From Calliphora vicina (Eukaryota; Arthropoda; Insecta; Diptera; Calliphoridae): a stretch of DNA of 64,000 bases. Position 1 is the first letter of the stretch, and each line of letters begins with the position of its first letter. A program made the translations under genes and the position numbers. The notes under the pieces are model-generated. The model had not been told where the DNA came from, did no database searches, and saw only the letters and a list, made by a program, of their open reading frames with translations. Shown here piece by piece: positions 11,545 through 23,857 of the stretch. The stretch is taken from positions 4,586,501 to 4,650,500 of the forward strand of contig NC_088780.1 in the NCBI RefSeq assembly GCF_958450345.1. Reading direction: 5' to 3'.

Positions 11545-12060
11545 TATATTTAATGATATCAACATAAATTTCGACATAAGTCATTTAAAGTCCATATAAA
11601 CCTTGTGCGCAGAGTACAGGTCGCAATTTTGAAGATATTTCGATCAAATTTTGTACATATTATTTTTTCGGCCCAAGGACCAAGCCTATTGAAACTAGCT
11701 GAAATCGGTCCATTATTTCACCTAGCCCCCATAGAAATGTCCTTCCGAAATTGGACTTTATCGGTCATAAATATTTTATTTATATATGTATCTACACAAA
11801 TTCCGCTCCAAATAAGTTTTATATATACAAAATTCATGTCACCAAATTTTGTTACGATCGGTCCATAATTAGTCATAGCTCCCATATAGACCAGCTTCCG
11901 AAAATCACTTTTACGTGCATAAATCTCTTAAAAATGTTGGTATACACACAAAATTCAACATAGTTAACATTAATATAGACAGAAATCGCTCGACCTAATT
12001 TCATGGTGATCGGTCCATAATTGGTCATAGCTCACATATAAGGCCCACTTCCGAAAATCA
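11545..12060 (+). mobile_element. Family B repeat within the 2-kb Tc1-type element
   Basis: Contains several imperfect repetitions of a unit with ATCGGTCCATAATT and AGCTCCCATA, like the pieces at 13685-13990, 52350-52720, 54940-55140 and 60815-60930. The 87-codon frame at 11605-11868 is a by-product with no domain. Confidence 0.6.
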
Positions 12061-12693
12061 CTCAAAAATATAAATTATTGATATTTTAAAAGAAAATTGT
12101 TTTTTTACTTGCTCTTTTACTTAGTGTAGTGTATTATACAAAGTTGGTAACATAATAATTTTCCCCATAACGACCATTTAAAGATATTAATATGAAGGAT
12201 TTGTTGAAATTTCACCCGAATTGTGACCTACATTGACAAAATAAGTTCCTAAGTACTTATCGGTAATTCCTATGTTTAGCCGAAAACCGGGTGAAGAGGG
12301 AAAAGGTTGGATTAATTGAAAGAGATGTTCAATATCTCTGAGCGGAAACAAAATCCTTTAGATTTTGTTACTCAGAACAATTTAACAAACAATATGAAAA
12401 GAAAAGGAATGAATAAATCAAAAGGATTAGAAGTTTTATTTATTTATTTGTAAGATGGATTCTTACCAATAATGAGCTGTAGGAGTAAGAAGTACACAGT
12501 TGTAAGTTTGATTGGTATCTAGCCGAAAAGAAGTATTTACGACTCTTGACGTTTAATTTAGAACTTAATAACAAGTGGAAGTGTTCTGCATTAATATATA
12601 TTGAGGGAAAATAGGAATTGCAGGGAAATCGCTAAGTGTTGTTTTTGACATTAACACCCTATAAATTTAGTTAAAATACGAAGAATCTTGAAA

Positions 12694-13076
12694 ACAAGTA
12701 AGAGAGCTATATTCGACTGTGCCGAATCTTATATATCCTTCAGCAAATTATAATTCAAAATAAAAATTTTAAATATTTTTAGGTAAACAAAATTTACTTT
12801 TTTACCATAGTTGGTTTTTTATTGTTTTGGAAAAAAAAATTTTTCGAATTGCATTTTTAGTTTTTTAAATTTTTTTTTAATATTTAACGAAAAAAGAACT
12901 TTTGGTGTCCAACTTACTATGGTCTTATATACGTCGTTGCAAAGGTCTTTGAAATATCTATCATTAGATATCCATATTGTCCATATTAATGACTTAGTAA
13001 TCCAGATATATGTAGGTAAAAAATCTAGGTTGTCCTGGTTTTTTCCTTATATCTCAGCCTTTTGTGGACCGAAAAA
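12694..13076 (-). mobile_element. Family A repeat, 5'-truncated copy (c)
   Basis: Starts on the plus strand with ACAAGTAAGAGAGCTATATT, carries the (slightly mutated) hairpin TTCGAC-TGT-GCCGAA, and stops in the CTCAGCC(A)TTTGTGGACCGA block. Confidence 0.82.
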
Positions 13077-13684
13077 ATGTGTTCCAAATAGTTTACATAG
13101 CTATTTATTTCTTCAATCTTTCGAAAAAAAAAATATTAAAAAAAAAAAATAAAAAATTTTTAATATTTTTTTCCGAAATCAAAAACTTTTTTGATTTTTT
13201 TTTTCAAAATGGGCCCTTTTTTTCTTAAAATAAAGCTTAGATATTTTCCTTGAGGACCTATTTGGTCGCTTAGTGGGATGCGAGTTCGATATCTATCAAA
13301 AAAAATGTTTTGTAACTCAAAACATGGAATTTTTTTTATATTATAACAAAATTCGTATACTTATGTGAGACACTGTACACTGTACGAGAATATTTGAATA
13401 CGAGATTTAAATATTTTGTTTATAGGCATTTTTTAAAAATTATTTAGAAGATTTTGTTTAAAGATTAGCCTATAATAACACATGTTTTGTGGTTGTTGAA
13501 TGTTTTTTTTTTCTTAATTTTTTTGGAACACATTTTTAAATCAACTGCGCAATTTTGTTTAATACAATAAAAATAAATGATAAAAAAATATACATTTATA
13601 AATATGTACAGATTCTATATAAAAATTTAAAAAAAGCTACTTAATTAAGTTAACTTGTAAATGATAAATTTAACAAATAAGAAT

Positions 13685-13990
13685 AAGTTATAGTCGGCTG
13701 TGCTTAGAACTAATTTGTGCAAAATTTTATCAAGATTGCTACTTAATCAACATATTTATGATTGCTCAACCAGTGTTCCGGAGGGACATTTGTACGGTGG
13801 CTAGGTGAAATCATGGACCGATATTGCCAAACAGTTTCAGCCAGCTAGTTCCTTTTGTTTTCAACTGACAGACAGACGGACGGACATAGCTAGATCATGT
13901 GGGTCCGCTACAAATATTTTGATGTGTTACAAACGGAATGACAAACTCAATATACCCCCATCTTTTTTAATGTTGGTTATAAACAAGTAA
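13685..13990 (-). mobile_element. Family B repeat, compact copy
   Basis: Read on the minus strand it begins GGGGGTATATTGAGTTTGTC, then ATTCCGTTTGTAACA, a CCGTCCGTCTGTCTGTC run, a GGTCCATGATTTCACCTAGC block and a 3' end with GCACAGCCGACTATA. Both ends resemble the ends of family A, which argues that A and B belong to one larger group. Confidence 0.7.
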
Positions 13991-14422
13991 TTGTCTATTT
14001 TAAATTTGTAATGCTAAAATTTAAAAAAAATGCAAACTTAGTTTTAATTGAAATAGAAGGTCGGTCCCATTTGTTAGGCCTAGGTTTGTGTAACTTTTAT
14101 TTATCAAATAAGAAAAATATCTATATGAAACCTTTTAAATTTGTTTGTGTCATTATCATTGAAATTAAAAACAAATACTATATTATATTAAATATATGTA
14201 CTACATAAAGCAAACATTTATATGGTTGTGTATTTATTTTGAAGACAATAAATACACAAATTTTCAAGAGCACTGTCAAGGTTAAAACACATACGAAATT
14301 TATTTATTGTAGTACATATGTATACAAACATATTTCATAAAAATTGATAGCAAAAATCTTTTCTTTTTTTTAATAAATTAAAATTTTTTAAAAAGTCTCT
14401 TATAATGTCAATGAATTTTGTT
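13991..14422. other. AT-rich spacer, nothing recognised
   Basis: No gene or repeat recognised. The 65-codon frame at 14011-14208 has no identifiable motif. Confidence 0.5.
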
Positions 14423-14430
14423 GCAGAAAC

Positions 14431-14622
14431 CATAGAGAATAGACATAGAGCGGAAACTCTGCTGTCAAAGACCTAACTCAGTTGTCAGAAACCTAAGTGG
14501 TGAGTGAGAATGTATTAGTAGAAAAACTATGTGAAACAAAAACATCACTCGTATATGTGATTATTTTGAGTAATTTTTTTTGTTTGAGTTTTATTCTAGT
14601 TTCCGCTCTATGTATCTCTATG
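14431..14622. mobile_element. hAT-type MITE, family C copy 1
   Basis: 192-bp element with inverted ends CATAGAG...CTCTATG; the arms extend into ACATAGAGCGGAAACT. It is flanked by an exact 8-bp target duplication GCAGAAAC (14423-14430 and 14623-14630), which is diagnostic of hAT-type transposition. The second copy at 36853-37043 lies in the opposite orientation. Families C and D share subterminal GTCAAAxACCTAA motifs. The ORFs on both strands here are not genes. Confidence 0.9.
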
Positions 14623-14630
14623 GCAGAAAC

Positions 14631-15600
14631 TGCATTGAGTAGAAAATGGAATTTGATTTTGAATATGTTTTTAACAAATAACACAGAATTATTTGTTAAA
14701 ATTTTTGTTAATTGCTTTGAAATAGATAAGAAATTTTAACATTGTTCACAATTTATTTTGTTAAGTTATACCTACCTTTGATCATTTCACAAATATTTAA
14801 TTTTTACAAATTAAACTCTGTTTGTTTGACAATTAGGGTCTCAATTTTCTTTTGATAAAATTTCGAATATTGTAATTTCGTGTATATTTATTGGCACGTG
14901 TTTATATTACTACAAAATTTGTGCAAATTTCTATGTAAACCTATAAATGCCACATGTATGTATATAATACTAAGTATGTATTTGTTATTCAAATATTCTT
15001 GTTTGACCCCCCTTAAATAGTCTAATTTGGTAGATAACAAATCAACTAGACACCACGTGTCTTCTACCCACCAGCTCTAATTTTCTCTTTCCAACACAAA
15101 ACATCCGAATCAATCAATGCTTGAGTCAAATGAAATATTTTACATAAATATTCATACGATGAGTATGACCAAGAGACAAGTAAACAAATAATTCAGATTT
15201 ATTTATGTAGTATAAATAAGTAAACCCAGCGGCGAAAAAACTGCTAGGGCTTCACTTTGTAGGCCTTATAAATTATCTGTTTACAGATTCTATAAGATTC
15301 CACTCTGGCTTTTTGTAGAAGATTCTCTAGAAGGAATTTGCTTCTCCTTCTAAAAAAATGTCAAACCTTTATATTGCATTGCAAAATAAGATCTGAAAAA
15401 ACTTTATTTAAATTTCAAACATGATTGTTTTTCCAATTATAACTTGAGTGGCAAAGGCAGGCGCGGATCAAGGTCAACCATTTGGGGGGGGGGAATTAAA
15501 TTTTGTTCCACGTTTTTATTTTTGTCCTTTTTTATATGAAAACTTTTCGGTTTTGGGAGGGCAAAATTCCCATTTCCCCCACTCTGATTCCGCGCTTGGG
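14631..15600. other. Spacer with a G homopolymer
   Basis: No gene recognised. A run of ten G lies at about 15484-15493. Frames at 15437-15744 run into the adjacent family A copy and are not coding. Confidence 0.5.
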
Positions 15601-15601
15601 C

Positions 15602-16320
15602 ACGGGTATATATAAGTTTGTCATTCCCTTTGTAATTTCTAAATTTTTCATTTGCGACTCCAAAAAGTATATACATTCTGGATCGTTATAGATAGCAAGG
15701 TCGATATAGCCATGTCCGTCTGACCGTCTGTATGTTGAAATCAACTGTCCGTAGCCCCCAAATAACTCACATGTTGGTTCGGTTGCTATTTAAAATCGAC
15801 AAAATCGGCCCACAAATGGCTGAGATATGAAGATAAAACCGATTTTTGGCCTATTTTTGATATATATCTGGATTACAAAGTCATTAATATAGACAATATG
15901 GATATCTAATGATAGATATTTCAAAGTCCACTGCAAGGATGTATATAAGGCTATAGTAATTTGGCCCTACAATGGGTCAAAATCAAAAAAAAAATTTAAA
16001 CTGAATTTTTTTTCATCCAAAAAAATTCAGAATTTTTGTCATAAATTCTTTTTCCAAAAAAAAAATTTTGAAAAAAAAAATAATAATTTTGTTTAAATAA
16101 GAATATTTAAAAATATTGTAAGTTGGACCTACAATGGATCAAAATCGGAACAAAATATTTTTTAACCCGATTTTTTTTAACAAAAAAATTTTTTGTCGTA
16201 AATTTTTTTCAATAATAAATTTGAAAAAAAATTGGAAAAAATTTTGAAAAAATATTTTTGGAAAATAATTTTTGAAAATAATTTTTTTTTTTTGAAAAAT
16301 ATTTATGACAAACAACTTAC
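15602..16320 (+). mobile_element. Family A repeat, rearranged copy (d)
   Basis: Begins at GGGTATATATAAGTTTGTCA, lacking the extreme 5' hairpin arm, and carries the GTCCGTCTGACCGTCTG block and the ATGGCTGAGATATGA core. From about 16114 the GTTGGACCTACAATGG-to-T-run section is repeated a second time, and the terminal TTCGGC hairpin is missing. Confidence 0.78.
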
Positions 16321-16389
16321 AACGCTACGGCTGCGATTGTTAATTGGACAATTGTTAGTTAATAAAAATATTTTCTTAATAATCCTTTT

Positions 16390-16967
16390 TAGTGGCTTGC
16401 TTTAGCACACCTTTTAACAGAAGTTCCTTTCTAGACATTCTATGGGACATAACGCGACAGGTCTCCTTACAGACCTTCAAGGAAAGAACTTCTAATAAAC
16501 CTTCTATCGGTCCTCTAACAGAATTACCCGCTGTGTCAAATGGAAACGATTTTGCACTGCTGCTGGATGTCCTTGTGTCTGCAAAATAAGGCCCTTATGT
16601 AGGCCTATTTACTGCATCATGTACAATATTTGTATATGTATATTGTATTGTACATACTAATGTGTATGTATACACATTAGTAAGTATATATTTAAGCAAC
16701 AGCTACAGTATATGGAAAATATTATTTTATATAAAAAGTATTATTTATTTGTCTATTATTACGAAAGTACAAAACATGATAAACAACCCTAGCTAAATAA
16801 TGGCAGAGTCTTAAAATATGACCATTCGTTGGTACAAAATTCAACATTTTCTAAGCATTAATGTTAAATAACTAAGTGATAGTAAATGACAGATATGTAC
16901 CCTTCAAAAGGACATATAAATTATTAAAAACAAAAATCGCATTCAAAAGCTATGCCATCTATTGTAA
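16390..16967. other. Spacer with an unassigned 65-codon frame
   Basis: The frame at 16392-16589 is noticeably less AT-rich than its surroundings and follows a CTTTTTAG that could pass for a splice acceptor. Its translation (includes LDILWDITRQVSLQTFKERT and LLLDVLVSAK) matches no family I know. It could be a decayed exon or transposon piece; I do not call a gene. A 28-bp palindrome lies at 16655-16682. Confidence 0.3.
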
Positions 16968-16970
16968 ATC

Positions 16971-16997
16971 CCGCATTTTTAAGTAATACACCCAATA
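16971..16997. mobile_element. Isolated mariner 3' terminal repeat
   Basis: Reads CCGCATTTTTAAGTAATACA and continues CCCAATA, matching the 3' ends of the two mariner copies at 2519-2545 and 53940-53962. No transposase sequence is attached, so this is an end fragment or the tip of a deleted copy. Confidence 0.65.
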
Positions 16998-17034
16998 TTT
17001 TTCTAATTTAAAATTATTTATGTTACGATTAATT

Positions 17035-18170
17035 TTCGATTATTTCGGTAACTGTATTTTAGCGGTAACAGTAATTTATGGTTATTTCAGTAACGGTAAT
17101 CGAGCCGAATAAGTGACTAGCGGTAACGAGCCAATCTTGAAATAAATTTAAATTTTTCGATTTTCAGCAACAAATAAAATTTAAACAAATAAAATTTAAA
17201 TGGACATAAATGGTTAACAGCATGATTAAATGTGATTACCGCTGAGCTACAGTTTTCCTAAAACACCCTTTCATCTCGACTTCCGTTACCGAAAAAACAG
17301 CAATTACCTTTAATATTACCGAAATAATCAAAAATTTCGTTATTCTATAAATAAAAATAGAAATCTTTCATTTCATAATTGAGTCTATAAAAGTTAAAAT
17401 CTAATAAAATATATCAGCTTTTTCAACTTATTTTTATACCCTTCACCTTCGTGAGAAGGTTATATATAAGTTTGTTATTCCTTTTGTAATTTCCACAATA
17501 TACTTTTCCGACCCTATAAAGTATATATATTCTCGATCCTTATAGATAGCGGACCGTCTGACCGTCTGCCTGTCTGTTGAAATCAACTTTCCGAAGCCCC
17601 CAAATAACTTAGATACACGATCCATACATCAATATCTCCAGAATTCTTCCGGCTCGGTTGCTATTTAAAATCGAGAAAATCGGTCCACAAATGGCTGAGA
17701 TATAAGGAAAAAACCAGGACAACCTCGATTTTTTACCTAAGTTTGACCTATATCTGGATTACTAAGTCATAAATATTGACAATATGGATATCTAATGATA
17801 GATATTTCAAAGACCTTTGCAACGACGTATATAATGCCATAGTAAGTTGGACCTACAGTGGGTCAAAATCGGAAAAAAAAATAATTTTTTCCAAAAAATG
17901 AGAAAAACAACTTTAGAAAAAAATAAATTTTGTTTACCTAGAAATATTTAAAATTTTTATTTTGAAGTATAATTTGGTGAAGTGTATATAAGATTCGGCA
18001 CAGCCGAATATAGCTCTCTTAGTTGTTTTTAATTGTATTTATGACTGAACTCAATTTGAAATGATCGTTATCATTAAAATATCGTTACTGAAATCAAAGC
18101 AAAAACCGTTACAGACATAAGCCAAAATAACTTTACCGCTAAAATACCGTTACCGAAATGATACAAATTA
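17035..18170. mobile_element. Family J element with family A nested inside
   Basis: The left zone (17035-17345) carries TTTTAGCGGTAACAGTAATT and TTTCAGTAACGG. The right zone (18065-18170) carries the inverse, TTTACCGCTAAAATACCGTT followed by ACCGAAAT. The family A copy at 17432-18027 lies between them. The arms are imperfect and no target duplication was found. Confidence 0.5.
17432..18027 (+). mobile_element. Family A repeat, full-length copy (e)
   Basis: Among the most complete single units. It starts after T-runs with TTATACCCTTCACC and a second arm AAGGTTATATATAAG (a 5' inverted repeat), has the conserved core, and ends with GGTGAAGTGTATATAAGA, the TTCGGCACAGCCGAA hairpin and CTCTCTTAGTTGT before T-runs. 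Length 596 bp. No recognisable host duplication flanks it. Confidence 0.87.
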
Positions 18171-19121
18171 AAGTTTTGAACGGGTAGCCATGTAAGTCGG
18201 TATCGTTATGCAATAAGGTTTTATTTAATTTTAAATCAGAGACCGAAAATAACGGGTTCACTTTCATTTCAATGGTAAATTCTCATTCGCAGCCATTTAA
18301 AAGTAATTTTTTGTGATATATCACTGAAAGAGTGATTTATTTTAGGTTTGGGGTTGAGAGAAACAGAAAAGAAACAAACACAAATAATCTGAATGAGTGA
18401 TTTAAAATTTATTTTTTTCGTAAAGGTCAGCTTGTGACTTTTATTTGCGAACATGAAAAATAAATCGCAAAAATGCATTTGATGCAAATCAACGCTTAAA
18501 TATATAAAATTTATCAAATGATTAATAACAATTTAAAAAAAAATGTCATTTCTGTTACTCATTACTTCATACTTATCATATTATTTCCATAATTTATTAA
18601 AAATTGCTAACAATACGTTATTGTATGTAAATAAAAGAGAAAGTAACAGTTATTAAGAACAAGAACAAATGAATTGTTTATCTCATACCAAACCATTAAA
18701 AAACAACAAAAACATTTAAATAAAAATCATTTTTTAACTGTTATTTTCAGTGATTTATTTTTATCACAAAAATATAAATCACAATTTGGGGTTTTTGGTA
18801 TATGGACGAGTTATTTTCGATCTCTGTTTTAAATCAAACCCGAGAAGATCGGTTGATAAGTTACTATAACTTACATATGAGACCTACTCCCTTGTAGCTC
18901 TTAAAAATGTCATTAAATATTGCTGTTGACATAAAATGTAGAACAAATAAGTGGCATGATAAGGTTGCTTTACCACTTGAGGAAGAGAAAAAAGTCGTTT
19001 GTCAGTTGAAAATGATAACAACTGCTATGTTTACATACAAATGGCTGACCGAAACCGCGGTTTTAAAATTCATTGGTATTTTGGAAACTATAGATTAGAC
19101 ATCCTAGACATTTATTGTAAC
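18171..19121. other. Spacer, nothing recognised
   Basis: Frames at 18269-18517 (minus) and 18907-19098 (plus) have no recognisable domain and AT-driven composition. Confidence 0.45.
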
Positions 19122-19396
19122 CCCGATAAACATTTTTGCTGGAAATCAAGTTTAAAGCAAGTGTAATTCAAGCCTTGAATTATTGCCAAGCAATTGTATT
19201 ACAGTAGCATTACACTTTATTTCAATAGCATTCTCCAGTTAAAAGGAAACATAAATGTCCTTATGTTTTTTGTTTGAAAAATATTTAATTTTTTCAAATA
19301 TTTTTCAAGTTTAAAGCTTAATTAGATTTGCATTCCAGTCAAATTTCAACAAAATGTTCAATTGCTTGAATTTTTGGGGCTTTGGTGCTTACTGGG
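19122..19396. mobile_element. Family G MITE, copy 2
   Basis: Aligns with 8830-9068 over its length, sharing CAAGTGTAATTCAAGCCTTG-like and TTTTTGGGGCTTTGGTGCTT segments. Its left end has diverged to CCCGATAAACA. Confidence 0.72.
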
Positions 19397-20284
19397 ATAT
19401 AACATAGCCATACTTTTATCTTACTTATTTCAATTCGATTATTTAGAATAGTATTTTTGGTTTTGCGGCTACATTGGACTTTATGTGTCCTCTGGCAGTT
19501 AGGGTGTTTGTCTGTCAGTCTAAATTTCTGTCTGTTTGAATATAGTAAATTTTGTTTGCTAGTCTGTCTTTCAGTCTAAACAATTTCTTTATCAACATTT
19601 TCCAATCTAAAAGAAATATGTAGTGGAGGGTGTGTGAAGTTCGTTCCAGATAAATGAAAACACTCTTACTATCTTGTCATTTGTTGCTATTGTTTGCAAG
19701 TCACAGTTTTTTTTTATTATATTAATACAATTTAAGTATATATGTATACATACAAATGTATCTACATACATATTTACTTACATATGTATCTATGTATATA
19801 AGTTTGTCTGTACATTTATTTATAAAGAAACGTTGCGTGTTTATTGTATATTTTTTCACTAAATATATACAACCAACGTAAACGAACAGACTTTTATACT
19901 CCATACAAAAAATTTATATATTTTTTTTTTATTTTGATATCAACATACACACAAATGCATACATTTCAAGACTTGGCCTCAATGTAGATAATTTATTATC
20001 TATACATTCATGCATACGCACACACAGATACAAAATAGTGTGGTAAACAATAAACAGAAAGTATTTTATTATTATTTTTATTATTATTTTAATAATTTGT
20101 TTTCTTTTTTTCGAAATTACGATTTGTTTTTTAAACTAAATTAAGATTATTTTATTTAATAAACAAATATTTGTTCTAATTTATTTATTTTTAATTTTTT
20201 TTAGTTGTATTACGTTTTAATAAATAGAAAATATTTAAACTAATGACAGCAATATTTACTCCAGGGGATCTGTGTAAATAGCCC
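19397..20284. other. Spacer with TACATA-rich simple sequence
   Basis: No gene recognised. About 19736-19803 is a degenerate TACATA/TATGTA array. Overlapping frames on both strands (19674-19904) arise from that simple sequence. Confidence 0.55.
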
Positions 20285-20470
20285 TTTGGGGAAAGGTAAC
20301 TAACACAAAATTTGTCACGTGACTAATTCTAGTTCTAACACTTTATATAAAGGGTACCTTTTCATTGATAAATTGTCAACTTATTGCAATAATTGCACTT
20401 GTGAAGTGATATATTTCTTTTCATACATATGTCACGGGACTAGTTTGTTTAAAATCATTATCTCAAATTT
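20285..20470. repeat. Dispersed repeat, copy 1
   Basis: Shares TAACACAAAA-type sequence, TAGTTCTAACACTTTAT and CATTGATAAATTGT, in the same order, with 35390-35800. Boundaries are not resolved. Confidence 0.45.
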
Positions 20471-20606
20471 CTCACATGAATTTTTTGATTTCTTTTTGAA
20501 AATTTGAACAAATTTAATAAATTAATTAATCTATTCATTCTTACTACATTGAAGAGGTTTTTAAAATTTGAAAATAGACGAAAATTTCCCATTAAATTTT
20601 TTTGAA

Positions 20607-21071
20607 ATCAACTTTCCGTAGCTCCCAAATAACTTACATACATGATTTATACATCAACATATCGGGAATCGGCCCACAAATGGCTAAGATTTATGGAAAA
20701 AAACCGAGACAACCTCGATTTTTGGCCTTTTTTTATCTATATCTGGATTACTAAGTCATTAATATAGACAATATGGATATCTAATGATAGATATAGAAAT
20801 AGAGATTTCAAAGTCCTATGCAACGATGTTTATAAGCCTATATATAGTAAGTTGGGCCTACAATGGGTCAAAATCGGGAAAAATATTTTGTTAACCCGAA
20901 TGTTTTTTTCATTAAAACAATTATTTTGTTATAAATTCTTTTTCCAAAAAAAAATTTGAAAAAATTTAAAAACAAATTTGAAAAAAAAAATTAAAACAAT
21001 TTTTAAATTTTGTTTATCTAAATATTTAAAAAAAAAAAATTTTAAAGTATATTTTGGCTCTCCTACTTGTT
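20607..21071 (+). mobile_element. Family A repeat, 5'-truncated copy (f)
   Basis: Starts in TGAAATCAACTTTCCGTAGC, keeps the core (AATATGGATATCTAATGATA, CTACAATGGGTCAAAATCGG), and ends in CTCCTACTTGT. The terminal hairpin has been deleted. Confidence 0.78.
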
Positions 21072-21369
21072 TATTTAAAAAAAAAGTGCAATATTTTTGA
21101 AGGACGGAGTTTTAAAGTGGCATGTTTTTGAATCTAATTAAAATATTGACTTGCAATTTGACATCGGATGGAAAAAAATGGAACTTGTTTAAAAATGTCG
21201 AAGGTACCCTACTTTGAGCCCCCATAGCGCAGCCCCTGGTGCATTTGTAGGGTCCATTTTTATAACTTAAACTCGAATACTCCTTGGAAATTTTCTACGT
21301 AGTCCCACCACCAGCTGCTTATTTACATTTGGGTTAGTTTGTTTGACATGTGATAAAGAAAAGGTAGAC

Positions 21370-21617
21370 ATATTTGGTCAATTCACAAGGTCTCTTATCA
21401 GTCATATTGTCATAATGTCCTAATATATCACAACTCGGCGGCTCCCCTTAACCGACTCTTAGGCATTCGGAGCAAGTCTCTGCTGGTTGGTTACGATAAC
21501 ACAATAAACATAGCATACAGAGTAGTATTATTTTAGGACATTTTTTGCTTGAAAAGCATTAAAAACCATTCTGAATTATATGACATGATAATAGACCTTG
21601 TGAATTGAGCAATTATA
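21370..21617. mobile_element. Family E MITE, copy 2
   Basis: Ends AATTCACAAGG / CCTTGTGAATT and the same GC-richer loop as 8442-8704. It is shorter by small deletions near the right arm. Confidence 0.85.
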
Positions 21618-23857
21618 TCAACAAATAGGAAATTGTCTTCACTTTTCATAATGTTACGAATAAATAGTTGTTATATTTAAATAAATTAAGATATTATCTT
21701 CAACAAATAAAGTGTCGGAAATTTTGAGGTTATAAAATGGACTTAAAAGCACAGTTCTTTTAAAAAAAAATCAGTTTTGTTGACACTAATGTAATTAGAA
21801 TTATAGAAATTATGCCCGTAACTTAAACAAATAGATAACTACGGTGTAAAATACCCAGCAGATAAATTTACCTAAATGGTAACTTGGCATTAATTTCAAA
21901 TCAATATCAAATATTTTTACTCCATATCTAAGTATCTAAGCACTGATTAATAATGGAATATAAACCAGCAAATGTCCACCTCTATCTCGACGTCAGACGG
22001 GCGATTCTTTCACAAAATTTTTAACCAAAAATCGCTTCCCTTATCTCTTAATTGCAGCTTCAAATTTCATCTATCTAAGCATCAGCTGTGTGTGGCTTGT
22101 TCACGAAAAACCCGGCCTTTCAAATGGCTCCAGAGAAAATAGTCCAACGGCGTTCATTCACAAGAGCATGGCTGCCAATTGGCATTCACAAATCAAGAAA
22201 TTACGAGACCTGGAAATTTCTCATGCAGCAACTGAAAAAATTCCCAAGTTTTTGCTAAATAAATGTCAAAAGGACAGTAGTTAAAATCTTGACATTTCAT
22301 TATTTAATAGCCAATTTACTTTTACACCTCAATTTTGTGCATTCTTTATTTCAAAGTTAGATGTTTCAAACCTTTCACTACAAACTTCACTGCAAAAATT
22401 TCAATTGACTTCCTTCAGAAACACGAACCTATTAAAATAATTTGTCAAGTAGCTTATTCGGTAACCAGTATTATGCCTTAATGATTAGTTTTGGGACAAG
22501 CATCAAACATTTTTGGCTTTATTGTGATTATTAAATTCGCGAACAAAACAAAGTTGTAAATGTAAAATTATATTCGCTAGAATTAATACCATTCACAAAC
22601 GAATTGAAAACGAATATTCTTCTTATTTTGATATCAAATTAATTATTGAGGATTTGAAGTTCCTGTCAAAAATTATATGATAATTTAAAAAAATCTTTAA
22701 AGGTTTTCAGCTATTTTTAGATGTATTACTAGTTCAATAATTGTTTGTCTAAGTACTTAAAAATATATTTTTTCGATAGCTGTTATTAGTTAACAAATAT
22801 AAAATAACTCTTGGTACTTTTATTTTTTCTTTATCAGTTGTTATATTTTGTTTTTAATAATTTTTGGGTATTTCCTAATACGAACTACTCTAACAAATAA
22901 ATTGTTGAGTGTAAATATTATCTAAATGAATGTTTTTTTTTTTAATTTTTTTTATGTTTTCAAATTGGTATTTCCTACAAGCTATATTTTTAAATGAACA
23001 ATAAAATTTAAACAAAAATATATTTATGAAACATTCATGCACACAGCCACACACACACACACAAATAGTTTTGAATGTAGGCAAACCATCTTCCGCATTT
23101 TGTGGCTGGCTAATGAGTGTTTGACGCGAAATGAGTTAGTTAATGCCACCTACACCATTTACAATATTATGTATTATAATCTGCTATTATGTAAATATCG
23201 GAACAATCGAGATTACATTATCCCAAAAATGTTTAATAACTGAAAAGGGTAAAATTTTTCTTTAATTTATTTAAAAATCGAAAAGTCAACTTTTCTAAAT
23301 TAGCAAAAGTCGAAAGGTCCTATTTTAAATTGTTAAACTTTTACACGCATACTAATATTGTTCATAAATTATTTGGGGTCTTTGAAAATATGATTTAAAT
23401 GAACTGATGGATATTGCAAGTTTCCAAGTGAGAGATCACCTGGGATCACCATATTCTAAGACTGGTCAAAAGTAAATAATTCATTAATTTAAGTATTTAA
23501 ATTTTTGTTGTTTTTCTTTAATAATTTGTTTAGCTGGAAATGGTGTAAATAGTGTAGTAATTCGCATAAATATTATTGTACATAAAAGTATGTACATATT
23601 TCCTAGTATTTACTTTATTTAATATTTCTATATTTTATCTAGATATGCACACATATATAACTGAAAAAAGAGGGATCGTTAGCTATATAAGTAACATTGA
23701 ACACAATTAAGAAGACATCCCATTTAATCAAGATCATTTAAGATATGAAGAACTAAATAAACAAATATAATCCCCCCCCCTAAATTCTTTTCCGATCGAA
23801 TGGTTTGTTTGAACTATATTATGATTGTGCTTCATATAAAAATACGGTCATATAATT
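21618..23857. other. Spacer with CA microsatellite
   Basis: No supported gene. The frame at 22090-22284 (64 codons) is less AT-rich but has no motif I recognise. A CA dinucleotide run is at about 23048-23063. Confidence 0.4.

Larger units (their letters stand above)
11331..13375. mobile_element. Tc1-type non-autonomous element, about 2 kb
   Basis: Inverted terminal repeats CAGTGTCTCTCATAAGTATA at the left and the matching TATACTTATGTGAGACACTG at the right differ at one position over 20 bases. Each is flanked by TA (11329-11330 and 13376-13377), the Tc1/mariner target duplication. No transposase is visible inside. Much of the interior is later inserts: a family B copy at 11545-12060 and a truncated family A copy at 12694-13076. 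Confidence 0.8.

Noticed and set aside
14493..14739. Overlapping frames at the family C MITE
   Set aside because: They fall mostly within the palindromic MITE and its flank.
16392..16589. 65-codon frame after a splice-acceptor-like CTTTTTAG
   Set aside because: Interesting composition, but no family match and no partner exon; kept as an unassigned stretch rather than a gene.
22090..22284. 64-codon frame in a less AT-rich patch
   Set aside because: No recognisable domain, no splice context that could be defended.
23041..23065. CA repeat considered as part of a CRISPR-like or regulatory array
   Set aside because: Plain dinucleotide microsatellite; there are no regularly spaced repeats with unique spacers anywhere in the window.
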